This document shows, piece by piece, positions 24,113 through 33,146 of a stretch of 64,000 nt of DNA (positions within the stretch are counted from its first letter, which is position 1; each line of letters opens with the position of its first letter). Where the stretch lies: assembly GCA_964592425.1 (NCBI GenBank), contig CAZQCG010000005.1, positions 112,713 to 176,712 on the forward strand. The letters are read 5' to 3'. Origin of the DNA: Viridilinea sp964592425. Lineage in GTDB: Bacteria > Chloroflexota > Chloroflexia > Chloroflexales > Chloroflexaceae. The notes under the pieces were generated by a model that did no database searches, was not told where the DNA came from, and saw only the letters and a program-made list of their open reading frames with translations. The position numbers and the translations under genes are program-made.

Positions 24113-26254
24113 ATGCACTATCAGACATTAACCGACAACTGGCAGATCCGCCCGCTCGAAGTTTTCCGCCAGGGCCTTTACCCCCATGATGATGCCGACT
24201 GGTTGCCAGCCCAGGTTCCTGCCCACTGGCAGCAGTTGGCTGGCCTCGAACAGCACCACGGCAAAGTGGTCTACCGCTGTCGGTTTACCCACCAGCCTGA
24301 TGCACCGGGAACCCGGCGCTGGTTGCGCTGCGGCGGCATCTTCTATCGGGCCCGCGCCTACCTCAACGGGATTGATCTCGGCCCGCACGAGGGCTACTTC
24401 ATTCCCTATGAGCGAGACGTGACGACCCTGCTGCAGCCCCAGGGTGAGCAGAGCCTGCTGATTGAGGTCGATTGTCCTGAAGAGCGTAACAAACTCGGCA
24501 AGACCCTGATTACCGGCATCTTCTCCCACTGGGATTGCCTCGATCCGCAGGCCAACCCCGGCGGGATCTGGCTGCCGGTCGAGTTGCATGCCAGTGGGTC
24601 GTTACGCCTGCGACACACCCGCCTGCTCACCCAGGCTTGCGATGAACGCTTCGCCCAGGTGCGTTTTGACCTGGAGCTTGATGCTGCCGCACCATGCACG
24701 GCCCTGGTGCGGCTCACCTTCACCCCACAAACCTTTGAGGGTTCACCCCAGAGCTTCGAGCAGCGCCGTGATCTTGCCAGTGGCCCGCAGCGCCTTGGCG
24801 GCCTGATCAAGTTGCGTGACCCCCAGCTCTGGTGGACGCACGACCTGGGCCGCCCCGATCTCTACGCTGTCACCGTCGAACTGCTGCTCGACGGCGAGGT
24901 GAGCGACCGTCAGGTCTTTAGCTTTGGTGTGCGCAGCTTCGAGCTACGCCGCTGGATTCCGCATCTGAACGGGGTGCGTTTCCTGGCCAAGGGCAACAAT
25001 TACCCGCCTGGTGATATGCGTCTGGCGACGATGACCCGCGCCCGCTACGACGAGGATCTACGCCTCGCCCGCGAGTGCCACATGAACATGCTGCGGGTGC
25101 ATGCCCATGTCGACCACCCCGCGCTCTACGCGGCCGCCGATGCCCAGGGTATGCTGCTCTGGCAGGACTTCCCGCTTCAGTGGATCTACGACCGCTCGGT
25201 ACTGGCCGAGGCCGGGCGGCAGGCCCGTGCGATGGCCTGGCTGTTAGGCAGCCACGCCAGCATCGGCGTCTGGTGTATGCACAACGAGCCCTTCCTGATC
25301 GAAGACACCGCTGATGAGAGCTGGCTGGCGCGCCTGCGCACCCAGTTCACCGCGCTGGGCTTCAGTTGGAATCGCGACGTGCTTGATAGCCGCCTCAAGG
25401 CGATTGTCACCGAGGAGGATCCGACCCGCACCGTGGTGCGCTCATCGGGCGAGTTCCATGTCCCCTATGTGCGCGAAGGCACCGACACCCACGCCTACTT
25501 CGGCTGGTATAGCAGCCACGGCAGCCTCGAAGATGCCGAGATGATGCAGCGGCGCTTCCCCGGCAATATGAGCTTCGTGACCGAGTTTGGGGCGCAGAGT
25601 TTCCCTAATCTCGAAAGCTGCCGCCGCTTTATGCCCGACCCGTTGACCGACGAGGCCGCCCGGCGGCTGGTTGAGCGCCATAGCCTGCAGGGCGAGATTA
25701 TGGCCAACTGGATTCCCTGGCGTGAGGCTGGCTCGCTCGCTGAGACGGTAGCACTGAGCCAGGACTACCAGATCTTTATCAATCGCTACTATATCGACCG
25801 GCTCCGTCACCGCAAGTACCACCCGACCGGTGGGATTATCGCTTTTCTCTTTGTCGATCCCTATCCGGCAGTGCTCTGGAGTGTGGTGGACTACTGGCGT
25901 GTGCCCAAGCGCTCCTATGCGGCGATGCGCATGGCCTTCAGTCCGCAGTACGCCTATTGCCTCTACGTGCCGCGCACCTATGCCGTTGGTGAGGCAATTA
26001 TGCTGCCCCTGGCGGTAGTCAACGATGCGCGCCGGGCTATTCTCGACGCCCGGCTGACCGCGCGCCTGCGCGATCCTGCCGGGACGACCATCGCCGAAGC
26101 GCGCCAGCGCCTGAACCTGCCTGCCGATTGTGAGCCGATCATCGTTGATCGGCTCCGGCTCACCCCGACCTGCCGTGGGCGCTACGCCCTTGAACTGGCC
26201 CTGACCGGGGTTGAGCACGAAGTCCACCAGATCTACGAGATCGAGGTCGGCTAG
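24113..26254 (+). CDS. Glycoside hydrolase family 2 (beta-mannosidase-like)
   Basis: 713 residues, no signal peptide. An N-terminal jelly-roll sugar-binding domain is followed by an Ig-like domain and the TIM barrel. The acid/base Glu is in WCMHNEPF, and the nucleophile Glu in VTEFGAQSFP. The layout and the NYPPGDMR region favour beta-mannosidase or a related exo-glycosidase rather than beta-galactosidase or glucuronidase. Cytoplasmic location means that it needs imported oligosaccharides. It overlaps the convergent carboxylase gene by four bases. Confidence 0.88.
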   Translation: MHYQTLTDNWQIRPLEVFRQGLYPHDDADWLPAQVPAHWQQLAGLEQHHGKVVYRCRFTHQPDAPGTRRWLRCGGIFYRARAYLNGIDLGPHEGYFIPYERDVTTLLQPQGEQSLLIEVDCPEERNKLGKTLITGIFSHWDCLDPQANPGGIWLPVELHASGSLRLRHTRLLTQACDERFAQVRFDLELDAAAPCTALVRLTFTPQTFEGSPQSFEQRRDLASGPQRLGGLIKLRDPQLWWTHDLGRPDLYAVTVELLLDGEVSDRQVFSFGVRSFELRRWIPHLNGVRFLAKGNNYPPGDMRLATMTRARYDEDLRLARECHMNMLRVHAHVDHPALYAAADAQGMLLWQDFPLQWIYDRSVLAEAGRQARAMAWLLGSHASIGVWCMHNEPFLIEDTADESWLARLRTQFTALGFSWNRDVLDSRLKAIVTEEDPTRTVVRSSGEFHVPYVREGTDTHAYFGWYSSHGSLEDAEMMQRRFPGNMSFVTEFGAQSFPNLESCRRFMPDPLTDEAARRLVERHSLQGEIMANWIPWREAGSLAETVALSQDYQIFINRYYIDRLRHRKYHPTGGIIAFLFVDPYPAVLWSVVDYWRVPKRSYAAMRMAFSPQYAYCLYVPRTYAVGEAIMLPLAVVNDARRAILDARLTARLRDPAGTTIAEARQRLNLPADCEPIIVDRLRLTPTCRGRYALELALTGVEHEVHQIYEIEVG

Positions 26255-28236
26255 CTGGCTAGCTCCACCCCAGCATCATCAATCTCGGCCAGCACCGCTC
26301 CTCCCGCGACGTTGGCCCCTTGCTCAAAGGGCAGCCGGCGCACCGTCCCGGCGTAGGGTGCAACGACGGTATGCTCCATCTTCATCGCCTCAAGCACCAG
26401 CAGGGCCTGGCCCTCACGCACAAGCTGGCCCTCACTGACCAGCACCTTGACCAGGGTGCCCGGCATAGGGGCGACGAGCCCGGCATCGCCGTGGTGATGC
26501 CCGCTACGCACGGCGCTCTCGGCGCTGAGAGGGGCCGGACGGCCCAGGCGGTAGGCGTTGCCGTGCCAGCCGACCAGCCACTCACCGCCTTCAGCCCGCA
26601 CGATGCGCATACGTTCACTGCGCCCATCGATGCTCAGCAGCACTTCGGCGGGGCCACGGGCCAGGTTGCGCACAAGGTGGTTCTGGCCATCATACTCGAT
26701 GTGCCAGTGCTCGCCCTGACGGCTCGCCAACAGGGTATACTCCTGCTCACCTGCGGCCAGGCGCAGCGGCACACCGCGCCCCCCGGCGCGCCAGCGCCGT
26801 GCAAACGGATCGGAGACAGGCGCAGGTGGGCTGGCCTCCAGTTCGATCAGCGCCACGGCGACCATCACGGCCGTGGGTGGCGTGTTTGGTAGGGCCACCT
26901 CAAGCCGGTGCTCAGTGAGAAAGCCGGTGTGCGTGGCCCCGGCGGCATAGGCCGGGTGGGCGGCGATGGCCCGCAGAAGAGGCAGGTTGGTCGTCAGGCC
27001 CAGGACAGCGAAATCATCAAGGGCGTGGCGCAAGCGCTCGATCGCAGCCGGACGATCTTCGCCATAAACGATCAGCTTGGCGATCATCGGGTCATAGTGT
27101 ACCGTCACCTCGTCACCGGTGGTCAGGCCGGCGTCCACCCGTATCCCCGGACCGATGGGCGGATCAAGCAGGGCCAGTCGCCCGATGGCCGGCAGGTAGG
27201 TGAGCGGATCTTCGGCGTAGAGGCGCACCTCGATCGCATGGCCACGCAGTTGCACCTGATCCTGGGTCAGGGGCAAGGGGTCACCGCTCGCAATCGCGAT
27301 CTGCCAGTGGACGAGATCCAGCCCGGTGACCATCTCGGTCACGGGATGCTCAACCTGGAGGCGCGTATTCATCTCCAGGAAGTAGTAACGGCCCTCACTA
27401 TCGAGCACAAACTCGACAGTGCCGGCATTGACATAGCCAGCGGCGCGGGCGGCACGCACGGCCGCCTCGCCCATCTGGGCGCGCAGGGCAGGGCTAAGGG
27501 CGGGTGAGGGCGACTCTTCGAGGATCTTCTGGTGGCGGCGCTGGATCGAGCATTCACGCTCACCGAGGTAGAGCATATGGCCGTGACTATCGGCGATGAT
27601 CTGGATCTCGACGTGGCGTGGGCGCTGCACCAGACGCTCAAGCAGGACCGTATCGTCACCGAAGGCCGCCAGCGCCTCACGGCGGGCCCCGGCGAGGGCC
27701 TCGCTAAATTCCTCGGCGTTATTGACGGCACGCATACCCTTTCCACCACCGCCGGCACTGGCCTTGATCAGCAGCGGGAAGCCAACACGTTCGGCCTCAG
27801 CCAGCAGGTGCGCCTCAGACTGATCGGCACCGTCATAGCCGGGCACGACCGGTACACCGGCCTGCTGGGCCAGGTGGCGTGCGCCAACCTTGCCGCCCAT
27901 CGCCTCAATCGCCTCGGGTGGTGGGCCAATAAAGACCAGCCCTGCCTCGCGGCAGCGCCGGGCAAAGGCGGCATTCTCAGAGAGAAAGCCATAGCCGGGA
28001 TGCACCGCCTCGGCCCCCAGTTCCAGGGCCGCCGCGACAATCGCCTCAGCCCGCAGATAACTCTGGGCCGCTGCCGGTGGCCCGATACAGACAGCCGCAT
28101 CGGCCAGGCGCACATGCAAGGCGCGAGCGTCTGCCTCAGAATAGACCGCGACCGGGCTGATACCCAGTTCACGGCAGGCGCGCATAATCCGCACGGCGAT
28201 CTCACCCCGGTTGGCAATCAGGATACGCTTGAACAT
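26251..28236 (-). CDS. Acyl-CoA carboxylase biotin carboxylase/BCCP subunit
   Basis: 661 residues. Biotin carboxylase domain (residues 1-450: RILIANRGEIAVRI, the ATP-grasp loop ASAGGGGKGMR, and FLEMNTRLQVEHPVTE), a linker domain, and a C-terminal biotinyl domain with the biotin-attachment Lys in EAMKMEH. This is the alpha subunit of acetyl-, propionyl- or 3-methylcrotonyl-CoA carboxylases; the beta (carboxyltransferase) gene is not in the window. The long form differs from the separate AccB/AccC pair used for fatty-acid synthesis. It follows the LLM oxidoreductase in the same operon (20-base gap). Confidence 0.94.
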   Translation of the reverse strand: MFKRILIANRGEIAVRIMRACRELGISPVAVYSEADARALHVRLADAAVCIGPPAAAQSYLRAEAIVAAALELGAEAVHPGYGFLSENAAFARRCREAGLVFIGPPPEAIEAMGGKVGARHLAQQAGVPVVPGYDGADQSEAHLLAEAERVGFPLLIKASAGGGGKGMRAVNNAEEFSEALAGARREALAAFGDDTVLLERLVQRPRHVEIQIIADSHGHMLYLGERECSIQRRHQKILEESPSPALSPALRAQMGEAAVRAARAAGYVNAGTVEFVLDSEGRYYFLEMNTRLQVEHPVTEMVTGLDLVHWQIAIASGDPLPLTQDQVQLRGHAIEVRLYAEDPLTYLPAIGRLALLDPPIGPGIRVDAGLTTGDEVTVHYDPMIAKLIVYGEDRPAAIERLRHALDDFAVLGLTTNLPLLRAIAAHPAYAAGATHTGFLTEHRLEVALPNTPPTAVMVAVALIELEASPPAPVSDPFARRWRAGGRGVPLRLAAGEQEYTLLASRQGEHWHIEYDGQNHLVRNLARGPAEVLLSIDGRSERMRIVRAEGGEWLVGWHGNAYRLGRPAPLSAESAVRSGHHHGDAGLVAPMPGTLVKVLVSEGQLVREGQALLVLEAMKMEHTVVAPYAGTVRRLPFEQGANVAGGAVLAEIDDAGVELAS

Positions 28237-28256
28237 CGTTCTACCTTGCTTCCCAC

Positions 28257-29237
28257 TCAACCCAACTTAGGGATGACATGCTCGCCATAGGCCTTGATCC
28301 ACTCAAGCTGGTTGCGTCCCACATTATGCACATAGATCGCATTGAAGCCCAGGTCAAAGAAGCCCTGCAGATGGGCGCGGTGCTCCTCCAGGTCGGCTGA
28401 GATCAGTACACGGCCCTTAAAATGCTCAGGGCGCACCAACTTCGCCATCGCGGCAAAGTCCTCGGGGCTGCGCACATCCTGTTTGGGGAAGTTCATCCCG
28501 CCATTGGGCCACTCGACCAGTGCATTTTGCAGAGCCTCCTCGTAGGTCGGAGCCCATGAGACGTGCAACTGGAGCAGGCGCGGCATAGTCGCAGGGTCTT
28601 TACCCGCCTCGCGGGCACCCGTCGCAAAGTTCTCGAGGATGCCACGCAGCTTCTCGGGGCTGGCCCCGGGCGTAATCAGCCCATCACACTGTTTACCGGC
28701 CCAGCGCACCGTCTGCGGGCCTGTGGCGGCGATATAGATTGGCACCGGGCTAGGTGGCAGTGTCCAGAGGCGCACCTTATTCATCGTGAAGTAGCGCCCG
28801 CGAAAACGCGCCTCTTTGCCACTGAGCAGGCGCTGAATGATCTCGGTGGCCTCCTGGAGCATCTCAAAACGCACCACCGGCTCGGGCCAGACGCTGCCCA
28901 CGACATTCTCGTTGAGCAGTTCGCCACTACCCAGGCCGAGCCAGAAGCGCTCAGGGAACATCGCCCCGAGGGTTGCGGCGGCCTGGGCAATCTGTGATGG
29001 GTGAGTACGAAAGCTGGGGCAGGTGACGCCAGGGCCAAAGTCGCCCTTTGTGACCATACCCAGGGCGCCCATCCAGCTATAGGCAAAGGCATTCTGGCCC
29101 TGGGCCGGTACCCAGGGCTGGAAGTGGTCGGCGGCCATTACGCCCTGAAAGCCGTGGGCCTCGGCAAACTTGCAATGCTCAAGCAGGTCGTTCGGGTGGA
29201 ACTGTTCAAGTGCGGCAGAGAGACCGATTGGTGGCAA
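28257..29237 (-). CDS. LLM-class oxidoreductase, F420-dependent glucose-6-phosphate dehydrogenase-like
   Basis: 326 residues, luciferase-like monooxygenase TIM barrel. The segments HGFQGVMAADHFQPWVPAQG, FPERFWLGLGSGE and AATGPQTVRWAG match the F420-binding subfamily that includes FGD. The cofactor is therefore more likely F420 than FMN, but the substrate is unknown. The start is TTG with AAAGGA upstream, which is less certain than most. It lies just upstream of the carboxylase subunit in the same direction; whether the two act together is unclear. Confidence 0.85.
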   Translation of the reverse strand: MPPIGLSAALEQFHPNDLLEHCKFAEAHGFQGVMAADHFQPWVPAQGQNAFAYSWMGALGMVTKGDFGPGVTCPSFRTHPSQIAQAAATLGAMFPERFWLGLGSGELLNENVVGSVWPEPVVRFEMLQEATEIIQRLLSGKEARFRGRYFTMNKVRLWTLPPSPVPIYIAATGPQTVRWAGKQCDGLITPGASPEKLRGILENFATGAREAGKDPATMPRLLQLHVSWAPTYEEALQNALVEWPNGGMNFPKQDVRSPEDFAAMAKLVRPEHFKGRVLISADLEEHRAHLQGFFDLGFNAIYVHNVGRNQLEWIKAYGEHVIPKLG

Positions 29238-29298
29238 GAGGAGATCCTTTCCCTATCATTTCAAATCCGGCCTGTTCGTGTGGATAGGGGGAGATAGT

Positions 29299-29318
29299 GG
29301 AGGGCCGCGGCCCCCTCC
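29299..29318. repeat. GC-rich near-palindrome before the tRNA promoter
   Basis: Core palindrome GGCCGCGGCC with outer GGAG/CTCC arms and a two-base bulge, followed by AGAAAAAACC. Read on the minus strand it has the order T-run, palindrome, TCTCCCC, like the element at 15094-15130, so it belongs to the same family. Confidence 0.6.
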
Positions 29319-29420
29319 GAGAAAAAACCTTTTTGCACCCTACACAAGAATACGGCAGCAGTATGCCATGCTTCGGGTTGCCTGGCAAACGGAATGGGTT
29401 CAGGTTGTGGCACACGAAGT

Positions 29421-29449
29421 TTGACAGCTTAGGTTAGAGATGCTATACT
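29421..29449 (+). promoter_or_regulatory. Near-consensus promoter of the tRNA-Ala pair
   Basis: TTGACA (perfect -35), a 17-base spacer ending in TGC, then TATACT (5/6). Transcription would start about six bases before the first tRNA. This is the strongest promoter in the window. Confidence 0.85.
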
Positions 29450-29461
29450 CGCCTACGTTGC

Positions 29462-29534
29462 GGGCACATAGCTCAGCTGGGAGAGCGCGACAATCGCACT
29501 GTCGAGGTCCGGGGTTCGAATCCCCGTGTGTCCA
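29462..29534 (+). tRNA. tRNA-Ala (anticodon CGC)
   Basis: Full cloverleaf: acceptor GGGCACA/TGTGTCC, D-arm GCTC/GAGC, anticodon stem CGACA/TGTCG with loop ATCGCAC, T-arm CGGGG/CCCCG with TTCGAAT. The G3-U70 pair, the main identity element for alanine, is present. Position 32 is A, which is uncommon. The CCA end is not encoded. It reads GCG codons. Confidence 0.95.
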
Positions 29535-29542
29535 CATGATGA

Positions 29543-29618
29543 GGGCCCATAGCTCAGCTGGGAGAGCGCAACACTGGCAGTGTTGAGGTCAGCGGTTCGA
29601 TCCCGCTTGGGTCCACCA
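29543..29618 (+). tRNA. tRNA-Ala (anticodon GGC)
   Basis: Acceptor GGGCCCA/TGGGTCC with G3-U70, D-arm GCTC/GAGC, anticodon stem CAACA/TGTTG with loop CTGGCAG, T-arm AGCGG/CCGCT. CCA is encoded at 29616-29618. It reads GCC/GCU codons. It lies eight bases after the first tRNA and shares its promoter. Confidence 0.95.
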
Positions 29619-29621
29619 GAA

Positions 29622-29651
29622 AAAGCCGTCGCTCAGATGAGCGGCGGCTTT
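29622..29651 (+). terminator. Intrinsic terminator of the tRNA operon
   Basis: AAAGCCGTCGCT / AGCGGCGGCTTT, a 12-bp stem with one G-T pair around a six-base loop, followed by TTGTTTA-like T-rich sequence. Confidence 0.8.
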
Positions 29652-29730
29652 GTTTATAGTCGGGATGCCCCTCGTTCGGGCTATACGGTAGCGTTGGCGG
29701 GGTGCAGCCCCGCTGAACAAAGGAGCAACC

Positions 29731-30624
29731 ATGCCGATTGCAATGATTGTTCACGGGGGGGCATGGGCCATGCCCGACGATCTTGTCGCGGTGAACCAGG
29801 CAGGCTGTCAAGCAGCCCTGGAGGCGGGTTGGGCGATTCTCGCGGCGGGCGGTTCGGCCCTTGATGCCTGCGAGGCAGCCGTCTGTTTGATGGAGGATAA
29901 CCCGATCTTCGATGCCGGTACCGGCTCACATCTGACGAGTGCGGGGATGGTTGAGTTGGACGCGGCACTGATGGACGGGCGTAGCTTGCACTACGGGGCG
30001 GTCGCCAGCCTGCGCCGGGTGCGCAACCCGATCAGCCTGGCGCGCAAGGTGCTTGCCGGCCCGGCGACCCTGCTCGTCGGAGAGGGTGCCGAGCAGTTTG
30101 CCCAGGCCGCCGGTATCTCCCTCTGCGCCAATGAAGAGCTGGTGGTTGAGCGTGAGCGCCTGCTCTGGGAAGCCTGGCGCAGTGGCCAACTGCCGTCACC
30201 TACGCCGACCCTGGCTGGCCATGACACGGTGGGTGCCCTGGCCCTCGATCGGGCCGGTGATCTGGTGGCAGCCAACTCGACTGGCGGTACACCCTTCAAG
30301 CTGCCCGGGCGTGTCGGTGATACGCCCCTGGTCGGCTGTGGGCTCTACGCCGATGCGCAGGTCGGTGGGGCTGTTTGCACTGGTTGGGGCGAATCAATTG
30401 TGCGGGTCGCCCTGGCGCGGCGTATCGTCGAGTTGCTCGAACGCGGCGAAGATCCTCAGTCTGCCGCCGACCTGGCCGTTGGTACCCTGGCGGCAAGTGT
30501 GGCCGGCGGCAGCGGCGGCTGCATTGTGCTGACCCCCGGCGGTGCCATCGGGCTGGCATGGAATACCCCACGTATGGCCTGTGCCTATCGCCGCGAGGGC
30601 GAGTTGGCTCATGTGCAGTGTTGA
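29731..30624 (+). CDS. Isoaspartyl peptidase/L-asparaginase (Ntn hydrolase)
   Basis: 297 residues, threonine-type N-terminal-nucleophile hydrolase made as a precursor. The N-terminus MPIAMIVHGGAWAMP and NPIFDAGTGSHLTSAG match the plant-type asparaginase family. Self-cleavage is expected before Thr166 in GHDTVGALALD, giving alpha and beta chains. It removes beta-aspartyl residues from damaged peptides or hydrolyses asparagine. The start has AAAGGAG; a small hairpin GCGGGG-TGCAG-CCCCGC (29697-29713) lies just before the ribosome site. Confidence 0.93.
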   Translation: MPIAMIVHGGAWAMPDDLVAVNQAGCQAALEAGWAILAAGGSALDACEAAVCLMEDNPIFDAGTGSHLTSAGMVELDAALMDGRSLHYGAVASLRRVRNPISLARKVLAGPATLLVGEGAEQFAQAAGISLCANEELVVERERLLWEAWRSGQLPSPTPTLAGHDTVGALALDRAGDLVAANSTGGTPFKLPGRVGDTPLVGCGLYADAQVGGAVCTGWGESIVRVALARRIVELLERGEDPQSAADLAVGTLAASVAGGSGGCIVLTPGGAIGLAWNTPRMACAYRREGELAHVQC

Positions 30625-30751
30625 AGAAGCCGTTTCCTGCGGCCTGGCGAAAGCGCCCCACTGGCCCCGTCTTCCCACCCTCTCATCCTTCTTTAAGAAG
30701 GGCTTAAAACTCCGCTCAGGCAAGCCTGGCATCATACACTCAGCAGAATAT

Positions 30752-30772
30752 CAGGGGCGAGATGCGCCCCTG
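30752..30772 (+). repeat. Hairpin in the leader of the htrA-like gene
   Basis: CAGGGGCG-AGATG-CGCCCCTG, perfect 8-bp arms, 20 bases before the start codon of the protease gene. Possibly a member of the GGGGC palindrome family, or a translational control element. Confidence 0.55.
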
Positions 30773-30791
30773 TTCAAAGTGGCAGGTGTAT

Positions 30792-31952
30792 ATGGCTGAG
30801 CGTAAAATCAATCCGCTGGCTCTCATTGCGGTACTCTTACTCGGAATCTTCATTGGTGTCGCCGGTGGTGCTGTTGCGGGTGCCAGCGCGGCCCTCTTCA
30901 TCAATGGCCGCCAGGCCCAGGCAGCGGCTGTACCCCAGGCGGTGTTGACTGCGGCGAGTAGTGCGCTGGCCGCAGCCCAGCCGGCCCAGTCCAGCAGTGT
31001 GACCCAGTCGGCTGGCCCCAGCCCAGCGGTCGCGGCAGTCCAGAAGGTCGGCCCGGCCGTGGTGACGGTGATCAACCGCTCGGCGCAAGGTAGCGGCAGC
31101 GGCAGCGGCGTGATCGTCAGTGCTGATGGCTACATTATTACCAACAATCATGTCGTCGAGGGTGCCCGCGAGTTGGCCGTGGTGCTCGCCGATAATACGC
31201 GCCGCGAGGCCACACTGGTCGGCACTGATCCGCTGAACGATATTGCGGTGATCCAGGTCAGCGGTGAAGTACCGGCGGTGGCTGCCATCGGTGACGCGGC
31301 TCAGCTTCAACCCGGTGAGACGGTACTGGCGATTGGGAGCCCGCTCGGCAACTTCCGCAATACCGTGACCTCCGGCGTAGTGAGTGCGCTCAATCGCTCA
31401 GTTGGCTCGATGGAGGGTCTGATCCAGACCGATGCGGCGATCAATAGCGGGAACAGCGGTGGCCCATTGATCAACCTGAATGGTGAGGTGATCGGCATCA
31501 ATACGCTGGTTGTGCGCAACGATACCGGCTATGCTATGGGTGCTGCGCCGGTCGAGGGTCTGGGATTCGCCGTGCCGAGCACGATTGTGCGTTCGGTCGC
31601 CGATCAGTTGATCGCTGATGGCGAAGTGCGCTACCCCTTCCTGGGTGTGAGCTACCTGGCAATTGATGGCAACCTGGCCGCTGAGATGAACCTGCCAGTG
31701 CAGAATGGGGCCTTGGTTCAGGCGATGAGTGGTAGCACATCAGCGGTCAGCCCAGATAGCGCCGCCGACCGTGTCGGTATCCGTGACGGCGACATCATCG
31801 TTGCGGTTGACGATACGCGTCTCGATTACAACACCTCTCTGCGCCAGTTGCTGCTGCGCCACAAGCCTGGTGATACCATTGAGATCACCATTCTGCGCGA
31901 CGGCCAGGAACAAAATCTCAAAGTGACCCTTGGCGAACGACCGCGTGACTAA
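30792..31952 (+). CDS. HtrA/DegP-like serine protease with PDZ domain
   Basis: 386 residues. One N-terminal membrane helix (about 8-35) anchors it with the protease outside. An Ala/Gln-rich linker leads to the trypsin-like domain with the triad His120 (TNNHVVEG), Asp150 (DPLNDIAV) and Ser222 (NSGNSGGPL). A single PDZ domain ends the protein (about 290-385: LVQAMSGSTSA, GIRDGDIIVAV). Such proteases degrade or refold damaged envelope proteins. The start ATG 30792 has AGGTG upstream. Confidence 0.94.
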   Translation: MAERKINPLALIAVLLLGIFIGVAGGAVAGASAALFINGRQAQAAAVPQAVLTAASSALAAAQPAQSSSVTQSAGPSPAVAAVQKVGPAVVTVINRSAQGSGSGSGVIVSADGYIITNNHVVEGARELAVVLADNTRREATLVGTDPLNDIAVIQVSGEVPAVAAIGDAAQLQPGETVLAIGSPLGNFRNTVTSGVVSALNRSVGSMEGLIQTDAAINSGNSGGPLINLNGEVIGINTLVVRNDTGYAMGAAPVEGLGFAVPSTIVRSVADQLIADGEVRYPFLGVSYLAIDGNLAAEMNLPVQNGALVQAMSGSTSAVSPDSAADRVGIRDGDIIVAVDDTRLDYNTSLRQLLLRHKPGDTIEITILRDGQEQNLKVTLGERPRD

Positions 31953-31961
31953 GCTTCCCTT

Positions 31962-31993
31962 GCGCACCTGTCAGGCTCTGCCTGCGGGTGCGC
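31962..31993 (+). terminator. Hairpin between the protease gene and proB
   Basis: GCGCACC (31962-31968) pairs with GGTGCGC (31987-31993), and inside it CAGGC pairs with GCCTG. It has no T-tract. The last base abuts the TACAAT -10 of proB (31994-31999), so the hairpin separates the two transcription units. Confidence 0.55.
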
Positions 31994-31999
31994 TACAAT
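31994..31999 (+). promoter_or_regulatory. -10 element of proB
   Basis: TACAAT (5/6) 34 bases before the start codon. No good -35; the hairpin at 31962-31993 covers that region. Confidence 0.4.
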
Positions 32000-32033
32000 A
32001 GGGCTTAGCTGTTCGTCAAGCGTTCGGGATGCT

Positions 32034-33146
32034 ATGGACTGTTCACGTCTGGTCGTCAAGCTCGGTACCAGTGTGCTGACCGCTGGCACCAACCGGCTCA
32101 ACCGGCCCTATATGGTTGGCCTGGCCCGTCAGGTCGCCGCCCTGCGTGCGCAGGGCTCTCAGGTCGTACTGGTCTCGTCGGGGGCCGTTGCCGCCGGTCG
32201 TGAGCGGCTTGGCGCGGCCCCCGGCCAGCGGGCACGCGCCAATGTGCCGCTCAGGCAGATGTTCGCTGCCGTCGGCCAGAGCCGCCTGATGCACCTCTAC
32301 GAGCAACTCTTCGAGATCTACGGACTGCAGGTGGCCCAGGCTCTGCTTACCCGTGACGACCTGCGCGACCGTCGGCGCTACCTGAATGCACGCAATACGC
32401 TCACCCTCTGCCTGCAGCGTGGCATCGTGCCGATTATCAATGAGAATGATGCAGTGGTCACGGCCGAGATCCGTGTCGGCGACAACGACAACCTTTCGGC
32501 CCTGGTTGCGGGCCTGGTCGACGCCGACCTGCTGCTCATTCTTACCGATATTGATGGCCTTTACAGTGCCAATCCGCGCAGCGATCCTGATGCCCGCCTG
32601 ATCAGCGAGGTAGCGCTGATCGATGAGTCGATCCGCAGCATGGCCGGGGGGGTCGGCAGCCTCCATGGCACAGGCGGTATGCAGACCAAGATCCAGGCGG
32701 CTGACCTGGCCACCCGCGCCGGTACCAGTGTGGTGATCGCCGCCGGCAGCGAGCCTGATGTGATCCTGCGCGTGGCCAGCGGCGAGCGGATTGGCACACG
32801 CTTCCTTGCCGCCGCCAGCAATCTTGATGCGCGCAAACGCTGGATCCTGGCCGAGACGGCCCGCCAGAGCCGCCTGGTGGTTGATGCCGGTGCCGTCAAG
32901 GCCCTGGTTCACCAGGGCCGTAGCCTGCTGCCAGCGGGTGTTGCGGCCGTTGAAGGCGACTTCGACCGTGGCCAGACCGTGCGCATCTATGCCCCCGGCG
33001 GTCAGGAGATCGCCCGTGGCCTCACCCAGTATCGCGCTGCCGATGTACGCACGATCTGCGGTCTGCGTTCAAGCCAGATCGCTGAGACCCTCGGCTATGA
33101 CTATGGCCCCGAGGTGGTTCACCGCGACGATATGGTCATCCTATGA
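32034..33146 (+). CDS. proB: Glutamate 5-kinase
   Basis: 370 residues, first enzyme of proline synthesis, phosphorylating glutamate with ATP. Amino-acid-kinase domain: VVKLGTSVLT at the N-terminus, VLVSSGAVAAG, NENDAVVTAEIRVGDND, and GTGGMQTKIQAA. A C-terminal PUA domain (about residues 280-365) is present, as in the long ProB form. It overlaps the next gene by four bases (ATGA). proA is not in the window. Confidence 0.96.
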   Translation: MDCSRLVVKLGTSVLTAGTNRLNRPYMVGLARQVAALRAQGSQVVLVSSGAVAAGRERLGAAPGQRARANVPLRQMFAAVGQSRLMHLYEQLFEIYGLQVAQALLTRDDLRDRRRYLNARNTLTLCLQRGIVPIINENDAVVTAEIRVGDNDNLSALVAGLVDADLLLILTDIDGLYSANPRSDPDARLISEVALIDESIRSMAGGVGSLHGTGGMQTKIQAADLATRAGTSVVIAAGSEPDVILRVASGERIGTRFLAAASNLDARKRWILAETARQSRLVVDAGAVKALVHQGRSLLPAGVAAVEGDFDRGQTVRIYAPGGQEIARGLTQYRAADVRTICGLRSSQIAETLGYDYGPEVVHRDDMVIL

